From a bacterium (GTDB lineage: Bacteria > UBA9089 > UBA9088): a stretch of 13,357 bases of DNA. Positions 8,401-13,139 of the stretch are shown here, piece by piece. Both the position numbers and the translations under genes were made by a program. Under the pieces are notes generated by a model that was given only the letters and a program-made list of their open reading frames with translations, was not told the DNA's origin and made no database searches. How positions within the stretch are numbered: the stretch's first letter is position 1; each line of letters begins with the position of its first letter. The stretch covers positions 1 through 13,357 of the forward strand of contig DNCM01000048.1 in NCBI GenBank assembly GCA_003498085.1, given 5' to 3'.

Positions 8401-9032
8401 TTGTATTTTTGAATTAACTCTGGATTTACAACAAGTGTTTCAATAAATGCTTTGTCTTTATCATCTCCCCTAAATAATTCTGGTGTTGATAGAATCTTTG
8501 GTTTTTTAAGATTTATCTCTATCAGAATAGTCCTATTCCAATAAAGCCTCTTTCCATCACATTGTCCTGCAAATACATTTATTGGAAGCAAAGAATATCC
8601 CCTAAAACACTGAATTTTACCTATTTCTGCTACATTTTCTGGAAAAATGCCATCAAATAATTGTAGATTGCGAATTACGGATTGTGGATTTTGAGAAATA
8701 GGAATTGGAGGCAAGGCCAAAGGAATATTGTACTCTCCTTCTATTTGGATTTGCTCTGGAAGTATATTTATATCTTTTACAGATACATTTGGCGGTAAAG
8801 CCAAAAATATACTCTTTATAGGAAGCTTTGGCTTGTCTGTGGTATATGAATCATGACAACCATCTGAGCTTATAACAGAATATGTCCCTTCCCATTTTAT
8901 TTTTAAGGGGCTAAAATCGACCCTTACTTTTATAATTGAATTTTTCTCATCGTAAAAAGGGCTTATTCGAACATCAGAAAATCCTAGGCTTGCAAGAAAA
9001 ATAAGAAGAATGAAAAAAAATTTTTTTTTCAT
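2451..9032 (-). CDS. Giant exported gingipain-type (C25) cysteine protease with CPD modules, PQQ-like propellers and DUF11
   Basis: 2193 residues. An N-terminal signal peptide (about 1-19) is followed by a gingipain-like propeptide (about 20-215). The C25 catalytic domain spans about 222-567. It contains a calcium-site-like DGDWNNDGD (about 322-330), the NHAGHAH motif with likely catalytic H437, and YTVGCFAG with likely nucleophile C467, and it closes with the typical LNLLGDPEM. Downstream, in order (approximate residues): two CPD modules (573-732), an IPT/TIG-like domain (740-822), a third CPD (825-900), a PQQ-like propeller of eight blades (905-1262), two CPD modules (1265-1428), a second propeller (1430-1895) interrupted by a sixth CPD (1633-1710), two Ig/Big-like domains (1898-2088) and DUF11 (2090-2193). 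There is no sortase motif and no type IX sorting domain. Inference: a secreted or surface protease whose tail binds polymer or protein; the substrate is unknown. The gene is transcribed alone, divergently from the 9168 operon. Start chosen at 9032 because it gives the signal peptide directly. Confidence 0.93.
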   Translation of the reverse strand: MKKKFFFILLIFLASLGFSDVRISPFYDEKNSIIKVRVDFSPLKIKWEGTYSVISSDGCHDSYTTDKPKLPIKSIFLALPPNVSVKDINILPEQIQIEGEYNIPLALPPIPISQNPQSVIRNLQLFDGIFPENVAEIGKIQCFRGYSLLPINVFAGQCDGKRLYWNRTILIEINLKKPKILSTPELFRGDDKDKAFIETLVVNPELIQKYKPLKKKTPITEYQYVIITDQSLQSAFQPLINNKIARGITATIKTTQWIYETYQGRDDQERIRNFIKNYYTHHSTEYVLLGGDVELVPYRGVYAEVDEYIDHDIPADIYFSCLDGDWNNDGDNIFGELIDDVDLFPDVYVGRAPVNTIEETEAFVRKVLVYQGILKELLIAWMADSQSDCADIKEEIAEYTPGYYTIYKEYESAGGVDKNRIINYINQGLGLINHAGHAHYWVVPPFNIEDVDALENKDLFIFYTVGCFAGKLEEFDCIGEHFINNQNGGAVAFIGNSRYGWYEFGNPKKYSGEYDIEFFKKFFEEEYINIGKTLAWSKIGFIPHSDEDNPYRWIMFCLNLLGDPEMIIEGSYANVLLGKVLRADTNEPISNAIVRISGGEGSATTSSLGTYVLNMPSDGTYTIIAERDGCFSTTTTIYIKGPVILDFYLVPQVTYSISGYVKTFDDARIEGVEMDLEGETGRKAFTNSSGYFELTSLLPGNYTVSPYKLNYIFTPSSRTYKPLNSNEYDQNFTSLPHLYKVDPPYGPVKSIVHLAGNGFGSDDMIQIDFGITQTIATCSADTFGEFLTSFVVDSQSLGTQIITARGLYSNLIVTSLFSIVLPYSISGFTKNASGHPISGIQVTLISDEGTIATISNENGKYIFNNLSAKAYTITAEDGFSPKDRIYSPLNESLINQNFYKKEEDNPPWPLWGYNSQRTGVSPYATKGLYPKWIFDTKNISLSYPIIGYDGTIYSGPYAIDPENGVGGRFGQGVFITPSCIGKDGTIYGLEYEFDECEGYKHYLCAVWPDGELYWKCPIGGIGDDFYSFPVIGTDGTIYVGSRDGYLYAISQEGELIWRYDTGFEIRASPALGEDGTIYISNSRVVPNSEFFAITSDGELKWQYELEGWSHRASPSVWKDRVYIEAGVWLYCLSAEDGSLKWRFGGLTRADNSPAVDEDGTVYLASNFLYALTKDGNVKWRYPLVSDGISPLSPVIDPNGIIYVAGIQERSEGFAGVLYAITRDGELLASYEAPSFFEGCSISPDGTIYALTALYRLYALSGKPGYTIRGHINTLPIYTDMKIKEGVLVKLEGTINATFTTGADGFYIFTKLPPGSYTITPTKQGFYFIPESQTCIIQFQDKTIDFLIAEDAPYYIKGRVKEANGSYLAGVKISLNGRITYTDQNGVFQFTQLTKGTYTLFPEKTGYIFIPSQWTYELFCSQDDILFLGWKKNVPIYGQFLADSKHTGRVPYQGVSAPQLFRSSTLTDFPTSPLVAADGTIYTNMGGKLVAFDKNSRVKWKSNIGTLSSTYPAIGPDGTIYVVCDDEYLYALNPNNTKKWQCKINGIPSRITISNDGNILLVSDKLYSISPLGNITWTYPICGSLAQGDDGSIYITGNDGILYSLTKDGNLRWQMSAPPIPNSSSILDEQGTLSISGYIRTEGGMPVDRIMVYLSSRIELTDTRGYYRFDNLSSGKYYRVIPYHPEYRFEPPDRIYNPLINDMENQDFIVKPSPPVSFFASPPAISDNGTIYIGGKNGIVYCLIDNFGTYTVKWMIILPEKEDITLPPVIGLNGDVYITQQGRLYSLDPSDGKINWIYIMARELGYIFHPPLIDNEGMLYFIGNFETLIPEYEASIIYSLTPKGKVRWKWQLPRPMRNPPNFYGSEIALANGKIYLGAEEFGWGFKERYYLYTISSFPQIVVTISPNPFVVPIRSFSYPMVSVFDIYGTPIVDRTPVRWEATVGHLQGYPNPMKPVVYTENGTCSIQFFSEWKPYRGTLTAMVWEGEANKAEVCLIITQDDQYISSIEVIPSEVEIPTGKLQTFLAVAWDNYSNEMFDLPFSWEISPSILGTISPRGTSCVLFASKPGIGSIAATYGGIYGYASITVFPSPYITLQKSANKERVSSGETVTYTITYKNEGNETAMDVVIIDVLPRNTELQSVEEVREGITVNYFVGGVWKENFGEGENVEKIKWEISEVAEGQEETVSFTVIVK
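3346..4745 (-). repeat. PQQ-like propeller B repeats, interrupted by a CPD module
   Basis: Within the giant protease gene, blades with a GTIY-type core strand and a KW-type closing strand recur, e.g. AIGPDGTIYVV and AISDNGTIYIGG. Four complete blades and one truncated blade lie N-terminal of the CPD insertion (about residues 1430-1632). Four more lie C-terminal of it (about 1715-1895). Confidence 0.75.
5247..6320 (-). repeat. PQQ-like propeller A repeats (eight blades)
   Basis: About residues 905-1262 of the giant protease. Eight repeat units share a consensus near SPAIGxDGTIYVGSxDGyLY followed by a gELkW closing strand. None carries obvious PQQ-ligand residues, so a structural or binding propeller is more likely than a dehydrogenase. 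At DNA level near-copies of ATAGATTGTGCCATC recur on the plus strand, which could promote blade gain or loss. Confidence 0.8.
9013..9029 (-). repeat. A9T8 homopolymer tract directly after a start codon
   Basis: On the coding strand, nine A then eight T follow the ATG of the giant protease with no interruption (codons 2-7, Lys-Lys-Lys-Phe-Phe-Phe). A slip of one base would abolish the reading frame within the signal peptide. The tract is visible; phase variation is inference. Confidence 0.8.
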
Positions 9033-9038
9033 ATTTTA

Positions 9039-9067
9039 ATTATGCTATAAAAATTATTTTTTGTCAA
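9039..9067 (-). promoter_or_regulatory. Promoter of the giant protease gene, predicted leaderless transcript
   Basis: On the minus strand, consensus TTGACA (9062-9067), a 17-base spacer and CATAAT (9039-9044). Only six bases separate the -10 box from the ATG, so transcription should begin at or next to the start codon. There is no Shine-Dalgarno sequence, which fits a leaderless mRNA. Confidence 0.65.
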
Positions 9068-9108
9068 AATCTATTTCCATTTTTAAAGTATAAGAAAAAT
9101 CTCTATTT

Positions 9109-9137
9109 TTAATTACCATACAAAAATATCCTATAAT
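9109..9137 (+). promoter_or_regulatory. Candidate promoter of the cyclo-ligase/AmrS operon
   Basis: A perfect TATAAT at 9132-9137 has only a weak -35 partner, TTAATT at 9109-9114, 17 bases upstream. Predicted start near 9144 gives a leader of about 24 nt. The 135-base gap 9033-9167 therefore holds two divergent promoters that do not overlap; I see no operator-like palindrome in it. Confidence 0.4.
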
Positions 9138-9167
9138 ATTTAAAATTGAAGTTGCCAAAGAAATGGA

Positions 9168-9767
9168 ATGAAGAAATTTAACAGCAAAGAGGAGATAAGG
9201 AACTATATCTGGCAGATGTTGGAAGAAAATGATATTGCAGATTTTCCAAGGCCATGCTTTGGTAGGATTCCAAATTTCATTGGCTCAAAGCAAGCATCAG
9301 AGAAAATAAAAAAACTATATGAGTTTAAGCAGGCAAACTGTGTATTTTCTGCACCTGATTTTGTCTTAAAAACAATCCGCAAGCTTGTTCTTAAAGAAGG
9401 GAAAGTGCTTGCTGTTGCCTTGCCACATATGACTGATTTTATCGAGATAAGAGAATATAGATATATAGAAGAGGCTGTAAGTATCAAAGGCTTCACAAAA
9501 TTTGGTAAGCCGTTGAAGACAAATATCGATTTATTCGTCCAGGGTAGTGTTGCTGTTGACCTTAAAGGCACACGGCTTGGTAAAGGCTCTGGCTATGGTG
9601 ACCAGGAATGGGATTATCTCCTTAAAATAGGTCTAATTTCAGACGATACAAAAGTTGTAACCATTGTCCATTCCACACAAATACTCGATAGTTTCTCCTA
9701 TTTAGCCGAACCAACGGATAAAAAAATTGATTATATCATCACAGAAAAAGATATCATCAAGATTTGA
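9168..9767 (+). CDS. 5-formyltetrahydrofolate cyclo-ligase family protein (MTHFS/MTHFSD-like)
   Basis: 199 residues, a normal length for the family. The signature is GTRLGKGSGYGD (134-145), the phosphate/folate-site loop of the cyclo-ligase fold, although the usual GYYD is GYGD here. The N-terminal part (KEEIRNYIWQMLEE, then FPRPCFGRIPNFIG) resembles the MTHFSD-like branch rather than classic YgfA/MTHFS. Classic members convert 5-formyl-THF and ATP to 5,10-methenyl-THF in one-carbon metabolism; activity of this branch is less certain. The ATG at 9168 was chosen because the ATG at 9163 runs into TGA after two codons. No strong Shine-Dalgarno sequence is present. It lies 30 nt upstream of the AmrS gene and is probably cotranscribed with it. 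Confidence 0.85.
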   Translation: MKKFNSKEEIRNYIWQMLEENDIADFPRPCFGRIPNFIGSKQASEKIKKLYEFKQANCVFSAPDFVLKTIRKLVLKEGKVLAVALPHMTDFIEIREYRYIEEAVSIKGFTKFGKPLKTNIDLFVQGSVAVDLKGTRLGKGSGYGDQEWDYLLKIGLISDDTKVVTIVHSTQILDSFSYLAEPTDKKIDYIITEKDIIKI

Positions 9768-9788
9768 TAGTTGCTGAATAGATTACAT

Positions 9789-9792
9789 GGAG
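9789..9792 (+). promoter_or_regulatory. Shine-Dalgarno GGAG that sets the AmrS start
   Basis: GGAG lies five bases before ATG 9798. This favours that start over the in-frame TTG at 9771, which would add nine residues of no family resemblance. It is one of the few clear Shine-Dalgarno sites in the window and belongs to the internal gene of an operon. Confidence 0.7.
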
Positions 9793-9797
9793 CAAGT

Positions 9798-10808
9798 ATG
9801 ATTAAGAAAATAGCATTGTTCTGGGAAAAAGAGGATGAAGCAGTAGTATGCCTTACATGCGAAAAAAGATGCGGGATTCTTCCTGGAAAAACAGGTTTTT
9901 GCAAGACAAGGGAAAATATCGATGGGAAGCTTTATACTCTTATCTATGGAGAGATATCGTCAATCAGTGTTAACCCTATAGAGAAAAAACCATTCTTCCA
10001 TTTCTATCCCGGAACAAAGGCTTTAACTATTGGCAGTTGGTCTTGCAATTTTAATTGTCCTTGGTGCCAGAACTATGGTATCAGTAAATATCCACAAAAT
10101 ATTGGAAAGGGTGAATACTTAAGCCCAGAAAGGTTTATTGAACTTATGGTGATCCATAACTGCCAAGGGACAAGCATTTCATTCAACGAACCAACACTTC
10201 TACTTGAGTATTCCATAGATATCTTCAGGCTCGCAAAACAGAGAGGCTATTACAATACTTTTGTGACAAATGGATATATGACTACTGAATCCTTAAAAGC
10301 ACTAAAAGATGCAGGGCTTGATGCGATGAATATCGATGTAAAGGGTGATAAAGGGGTTGTAAAAGAATACTGTGGTGCTGATGTAGAGAAAGTTTGGCAG
10401 AATGCTATAGAATCGAAGAAATACGGTATATGGATTGAGCTTACAACCTTAATTATTCCTGACATAAACGACACAAAGGAACAGATTGGAGAAATTGCTC
10501 AAAGGATAAAGAAAGAGCTCGGTGATGAGACACCATGGCATGTTACAGGATACTATCCTGCATATAAATTTGATACTTCACCAACTACTTCAAGACAGCT
10601 AGAATCAGCAAGGAACATCGGGATAGAGAAAGGGCTAAAGTATGTCTATGTGGGCAATGTTCCAGGCAATAAATACGAAAATACTTATTGCCCAAAATGT
10701 AGCCAATTGCTGATAGAACGGTTTGGATTCGATATCATAGAAAATAAACTTAAAGCAAGTAAGGATAAATGTCCAAATTGTAGGTATAAAATAAATATAA
10801 TTTTGTAA
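9798..10808 (+). CDS. amrS: AmmeMemoRadiSam system radical SAM enzyme
   Basis: 336 residues from the ATG at 9798. The [4Fe-4S]/SAM motif CNFNCPWC gives C83, C87 and C90. An N-terminal Cys cluster (CLTCEKRC, C18/C21/C25, plus C35 in TGFCKTR) precedes it, and ISVNPIEKKPFFHFYPG is the conserved family block before the radical motif. Two C-terminal CxxC pairs (CPKC and CPNC) form a zinc ribbon or rubredoxin-like end. This domain order matches AmrS, related to pyruvate formate-lyase activase and conserved next to AMMECR1 and Memo proteins; its biochemical role is unsettled. Neither AMMECR1 nor Memo is in the window. The upstream gene of the same operon is a folate-enzyme homologue. Confidence 0.92.
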   Translation: MIKKIALFWEKEDEAVVCLTCEKRCGILPGKTGFCKTRENIDGKLYTLIYGEISSISVNPIEKKPFFHFYPGTKALTIGSWSCNFNCPWCQNYGISKYPQNIGKGEYLSPERFIELMVIHNCQGTSISFNEPTLLLEYSIDIFRLAKQRGYYNTFVTNGYMTTESLKALKDAGLDAMNIDVKGDKGVVKEYCGADVEKVWQNAIESKKYGIWIELTTLIIPDINDTKEQIGEIAQRIKKELGDETPWHVTGYYPAYKFDTSPTTSRQLESARNIGIEKGLKYVYVGNVPGNKYENTYCPKCSQLLIERFGFDIIENKLKASKDKCPNCRYKINIIL

Positions 10809-10840
10809 TTTGCTAATGATTTACTTATAAAACCAATCGA

Positions 10841-10849
10841 TGATATAAT
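10841..10849 (+). promoter_or_regulatory. Extended -10 promoter of the aldo/keto reductase gene
   Basis: TGATATAAT is an extended -10 element with a perfect TATAAT (10844-10849). No good -35 box is seen 17 or 18 bases upstream. The box ends three bases before the first in-frame ATG (10853) and nine before the second (10859). Transcription would start near 10856, so the second ATG would be used from an almost leaderless transcript. Confidence 0.5.
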
Positions 10850-10858
10850 TAAATGGTA

Positions 10859-11695
10859 ATGGATTTAAAGAGATTAGGAAAAACTAATATAGAAGTACCA
10901 TGTATAGGAATGGGTACCTGGGAAATGTGTGGGGGGCTTTCTCCAGATTATACATATGATAAAGAGGCTATTAGGGCTTTAAGAAGGGGTATTGAATTAG
11001 GGATGTATCTGATCGATACTGCTGAGATGTATGGTGCTGGACATGCTGAGGAGGTTGTTGGAGAAGCAATAAAACCTTTTCGGCGAGAGGAGGTTTTCAT
11101 AGTTTCAAAAGTCTTACCTGAAAATTTGCATTACAAAGATTTAATCAGGGCAGCAGAAAAAAGTATCAAAAGGCTAAAAACAGATTATATGGACCTTTAT
11201 CTTATACATGCTCCAAATCCACAGATACCTTTAAGAGAGACCATGGAGGCTATGGAGAAATTGGTTGAGCTAAATTTAATAAGATTCATTGGTATAAGTA
11301 ATTTTGATGTAATCCAGACCAAAGAAGCGATGAGTTATCTTTCAAAAAATGATATTGTAGTTAACCAAGTCATGTATAGCCTACTTGTCAGAGACATCGA
11401 AAGGGATCTACTGCCATTTTGTAATGAACAGAAGATAACGATAATGGCTCATACTCCCATAGCAAAAGGTGAATTGGCAAAAAATGAATTCCTAAAGGAA
11501 ATTGGAAAGGAATATAACAAGACCGCAATCCAAGTGGCACTCACTTGGCTCATCGCTAAAGAGAATGTCATCGCTATACCAAAAGCTATCAGGCTAGACC
11601 ACTTAGAAGAAAATGCTGGTGCAATAGAATGGAGGTTATCCAAAGAGGACATAGAGCGCATATCATCCTATTTTGCGCATTTTGAGCTAGGATAG
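10859..11695 (+). CDS. Aldo/keto reductase
   Basis: 278 residues from ATG 10859 (280 if ATG 10853 is used). The second ATG was chosen because MDLKRLGKTNIEV aligns with the usual family start, and because the promoter -10 box sits too close to the first. Numbered from the longer form, the catalytic tetrad is D55 and Y60 (LIDTAEMYG), K86 (IVSKVLP) and H119 (LIHAPNP). VNQVMYSLL and IPKAI are the usual later NAD(P)-site blocks. The length is normal for the DkgA-like subgroup. Expected reaction: NAD(P)H-dependent reduction of aldehydes or ketones in the cytosol; substrate unknown. It converges on a minus-strand gene set that contains a nitroreductase. Confidence 0.93.
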   Translation: MDLKRLGKTNIEVPCIGMGTWEMCGGLSPDYTYDKEAIRALRRGIELGMYLIDTAEMYGAGHAEEVVGEAIKPFRREEVFIVSKVLPENLHYKDLIRAAEKSIKRLKTDYMDLYLIHAPNPQIPLRETMEAMEKLVELNLIRFIGISNFDVIQTKEAMSYLSKNDIVVNQVMYSLLVRDIERDLLPFCNEQKITIMAHTPIAKGELAKNEFLKEIGKEYNKTAIQVALTWLIAKENVIAIPKAIRLDHLEENAGAIEWRLSKEDIERISSYFAHFELG

Positions 11696-11955
11696 TAATC
11701 TTTATCGATATCCATTTTCACGATATATTTTATGTGATAAAGCTACCTCAGATATCTGATAATGAGACTTAAGAATCTATCGAAAAGACCAGGACCTTCT
11801 TATTCTTTTTAGCTAGATAATAAGCTGTTGCAGTAGAAAGAGTAGTTTTGCCTAATCCACCTTTACCACCAAAACATAAGATAATATCGCTCAGGATTGT
11901 TCTCAAGAAACCTCAAAAACGACATTATAGTTATCAAGATAAATAGATGCTCCAT
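11696..11955 (-). pseudogene. ArsA/GET3-family ATPase, 5' fragment with frameshift and stops
   Basis: Minus strand from ATG 11955: MSFLRFLENNPERYYLMF, then, after one extra T in the run at 11871-11874, GGKGGLGKTTLSTATAYYLA and KKNKKVLVFSIDS. This is the deviant Walker A loop and first strand of an ArsA-type ATPase. The match continues past an in-frame TAA (11769-11771) as VSLSDI, where intact relatives read roughly DPQASLSDIF, then meets TGA. After another apparent frameshift KIYRE/MDIDKDYY resembles the family's NLYAQEID block. About 85 codons of a normally 300-400-codon gene remain; the rest is absent at the 3' end of the aldo/keto reductase gene. Not functional as a P-loop ATPase. It starts 15 bases after the nitroreductase stop, so it was probably once the last gene of that operon. 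MinD/ParA is less likely because of the GGKGG motif. Confidence 0.85.
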
Positions 11956-11970
11956 GCTACGAATCTTATG

Positions 11971-12498
11971 TCAAGATGGTGTTCTCTTTTCCCACTCCTC
12001 ATAATGGGTGATCTCTTCTAATGATTTTCTCGAAGTGAAAGAAGGTTCATAGGAAGGATATCCAAGTGGAAGTAAATTTACAACTTTTATTCTTTCAGGG
12101 ATGTTCAGCAATCTTTTGACCTCATCCTCATAGAATGCTCCTATCCAACAAGTTCCAAGACCAAGTTCGACAGCTTCAAGTGTCATATGATCGATAGATA
12201 TTGCAAGGTCTATCGGATAGCATTTCTGTCCACACCTCATTACATGTTCATCTGTCTCCGCACAGCAGACGATTACAATGGGTGCCTGAGCAACAAAGCT
12301 TTGGTTGCAAGCAGCATGTGCAAGCTTTTCCCTCATATCCTTATTTCTTACAACGATATATCTCCATTCTTGCCTATTCGATGCAGAAGGGGCAAGTCGC
12401 CCTGCCTCTAAGATCTTTTTGAGTTTTTCCTCCTCAACATCTTTATCTTCAAACGATCTTATACTCCTCCTTTTTCTAATTGCATCCATTACTTCCAT
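11971..12498 (-). CDS. Nitroreductase family FMN-dependent oxidoreductase
   Basis: 175 residues, typical of short nitroreductases. FMN-binding features: RKRRSIRSF (8-16), LAPSASNRQEWRYIVV (35-50), and LGLGTCWIGAF (112-122), plus PLGYPSYEP near 144. These proteins use NAD(P)H and FMN to reduce nitro compounds, quinones or other acceptors; the substrate is not deducible. It begins five bases after the stop of the cyclophilin-like gene, so the two are cotranscribed. An AAGG about ten bases before the ATG may serve as ribosome site. MDAIRKRRS at residue 4 is an alternative start. Confidence 0.92.
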   Translation of the reverse strand: MEVMDAIRKRRSIRSFEDKDVEEEKLKKILEAGRLAPSASNRQEWRYIVVRNKDMREKLAHAACNQSFVAQAPIVIVCCAETDEHVMRCGQKCYPIDLAISIDHMTLEAVELGLGTCWIGAFYEDEVKRLLNIPERIKVVNLLPLGYPSYEPSFTSRKSLEEITHYEEWEKRTPS

Positions 12499-12503
12499 AG
12501 TAC

Positions 12504-12926
12504 TTAGGCCTTGTCTAAAAGAATTTTCTCACCCCTCATTACCTTTTTCCACTCTTCTGGATCACCTAAAACCTTTCCGACAATATTTACTTCTGATGCT
12601 GGTCTTATTTCATCATCTGTTGAGATAGGTGTCTTGCCGAAGAATATACAAAAGCAGTTTCCATCTGGCCAATATCCCAAATCTCCCTTTTTTACAACAC
12701 TAACAGCATCCTCATGGCCTGTTTTGACAGGTATTGGAAAGTATATCTCTTCTCCCCAAGTGTTTGTTTTGGCCTCAATTGGTAAAGCATCAAAGATCAT
12801 ACTAGCTGTTTTTGTTTCATTTAGTTCTGCTTCCATCCGAACCTTTTCTGTGATAATTTTGATTTTTTTCATCTTCTCTTCAATGTAAAAACTTGCATGT
12901 CCAATCCACTTGATATTCTCTACCAT
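12504..12926 (-). CDS. Cyclophilin-like fold protein (TM1367-like) with a foreign 18-residue N-terminus
   Basis: 140 residues. From M19 onward the protein matches the small bacterial and archaeal cyclophilin-like family: TNTWGEEIYFPIPV (54-67), GDLGYWPDGNCFCIFFGKTP (81-100), DEIRPASEVNIVGKV (105-119). The biochemical role of this family is not established. The first 18 residues (MVENIKWIGHASFYIEEK) do not belong to it; they look like the start of a metallo-beta-lactamase-fold hydrolase. The promoter and an AAGGA sit before the ATG at 12926, so the fused form is likely what is made. Translation could also begin at ATG 12872 (M19), preceded by GAGAAG. First gene of an operon with the nitroreductase. 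Confidence 0.85.
   Translation of the reverse strand: MVENIKWIGHASFYIEEKMKKIKIITEKVRMEAELNETKTASMIFDALPIEAKTNTWGEEIYFPIPVKTGHEDAVSVVKKGDLGYWPDGNCFCIFFGKTPISTDDEIRPASEVNIVGKVLGDPEEWKKVMRGEKILLDKA
12873..12926 (-). pseudogene. Remnant 5' end of a metallo-beta-lactamase-fold hydrolase gene
   Basis: Eighteen codons encoding VENIKWIGHASFYIEE are the first beta strands of the UPF0173/YtkL-type metal-dependent hydrolases (family start resembles MKIKWLGHASFLIE). The rest of that gene, including the HxHxDH metal site, is missing, and the frame runs straight into the cyclophilin-like gene. The original promoter and ribosome site appear to remain. Confidence 0.65.
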
Positions 12927-12937
12927 CAGTCCTTAAA

Positions 12938-12966
12938 ATATTATCAAATTAGCCTTTCTGTGTCAA
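12938..12966 (-). promoter_or_regulatory. Promoter of the cyclophilin-like/nitroreductase operon
   Basis: Minus strand: TTGACA (12961-12966), a 17-base spacer and TAATAT (12938-12943). The predicted start near 12931 leaves a leader of about five bases. AAGGA (12930-12934) lies only three bases before the ATG at 12926, and would sit at the very 5' end of the transcript. Confidence 0.6.
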
Positions 12967-12978
12967 ATTTAAATCCAA

Positions 12979-12996
12979 CTCAGATGGGTATAGACA
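12979..12996. repeat. 18-bp repeat, copy 2
   Basis: Identical to 1243-1260 and in the same orientation. It lies just upstream of the -35 box of the cyclophilin-like operon promoter. Flanking sequence differs from copy 1 apart from a few AT-rich matches. Confidence 0.7.
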
Positions 12997-13066
12997 TATA
13001 AACCACCCTGATGAAAAAATAGAAATAAAATTTATCAAAAGGACTTATGTTTTTCATATTGTTCTT

Positions 13067-13139
13067 AGAAGAGAGAGAGTAAGAAAGAAAGTAGAGAAGT
13101 AGAAGAAAGAGTGTAAAGAAAGAAGAAAGAAAGAAAGAG
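13067..13139 (+). repeat. GA-rich low-complexity tract
   Basis: About 73 bases made almost only of A and G, with a few T, including GAGAGAGAG and repeated AAAG/AAG units. There is no coding frame of note. It ends exactly where the putative insertion-sequence terminus begins. The stretch 12997-13066 before it is AT-rich and shows no recognisable feature. Confidence 0.75.

Noticed and set aside
2451..9032. Many open frames of 60-140 codons on the plus strand and in other frames inside the giant protease gene
   Set aside because: They show no family motifs, overlap a clearly coding frame with domains throughout, and arise from low stop density opposite repeat-rich coding DNA.
9771..9797. TTG start at 9771 for the AmrS protein
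   Set aside because: The ATG at 9798 has a well-spaced GGAG and the nine extra residues match nothing in the family.
11696..11760. Inverted repeat CTTTATC/GATAAAG after the aldo/keto reductase as a terminator
   Set aside because: The loop is about 30 bases and there is no GC-rich stem or T-run. I found no convincing Rho-independent terminator anywhere in the window.
1243..12996. An 11.7-kb composite transposon bounded by the two 18-bp repeats
   Set aside because: The repeats are single short direct copies with no transposase at the left copy and no detectable target duplication; the interval holds ordinary chromosomal genes including a tRNA.
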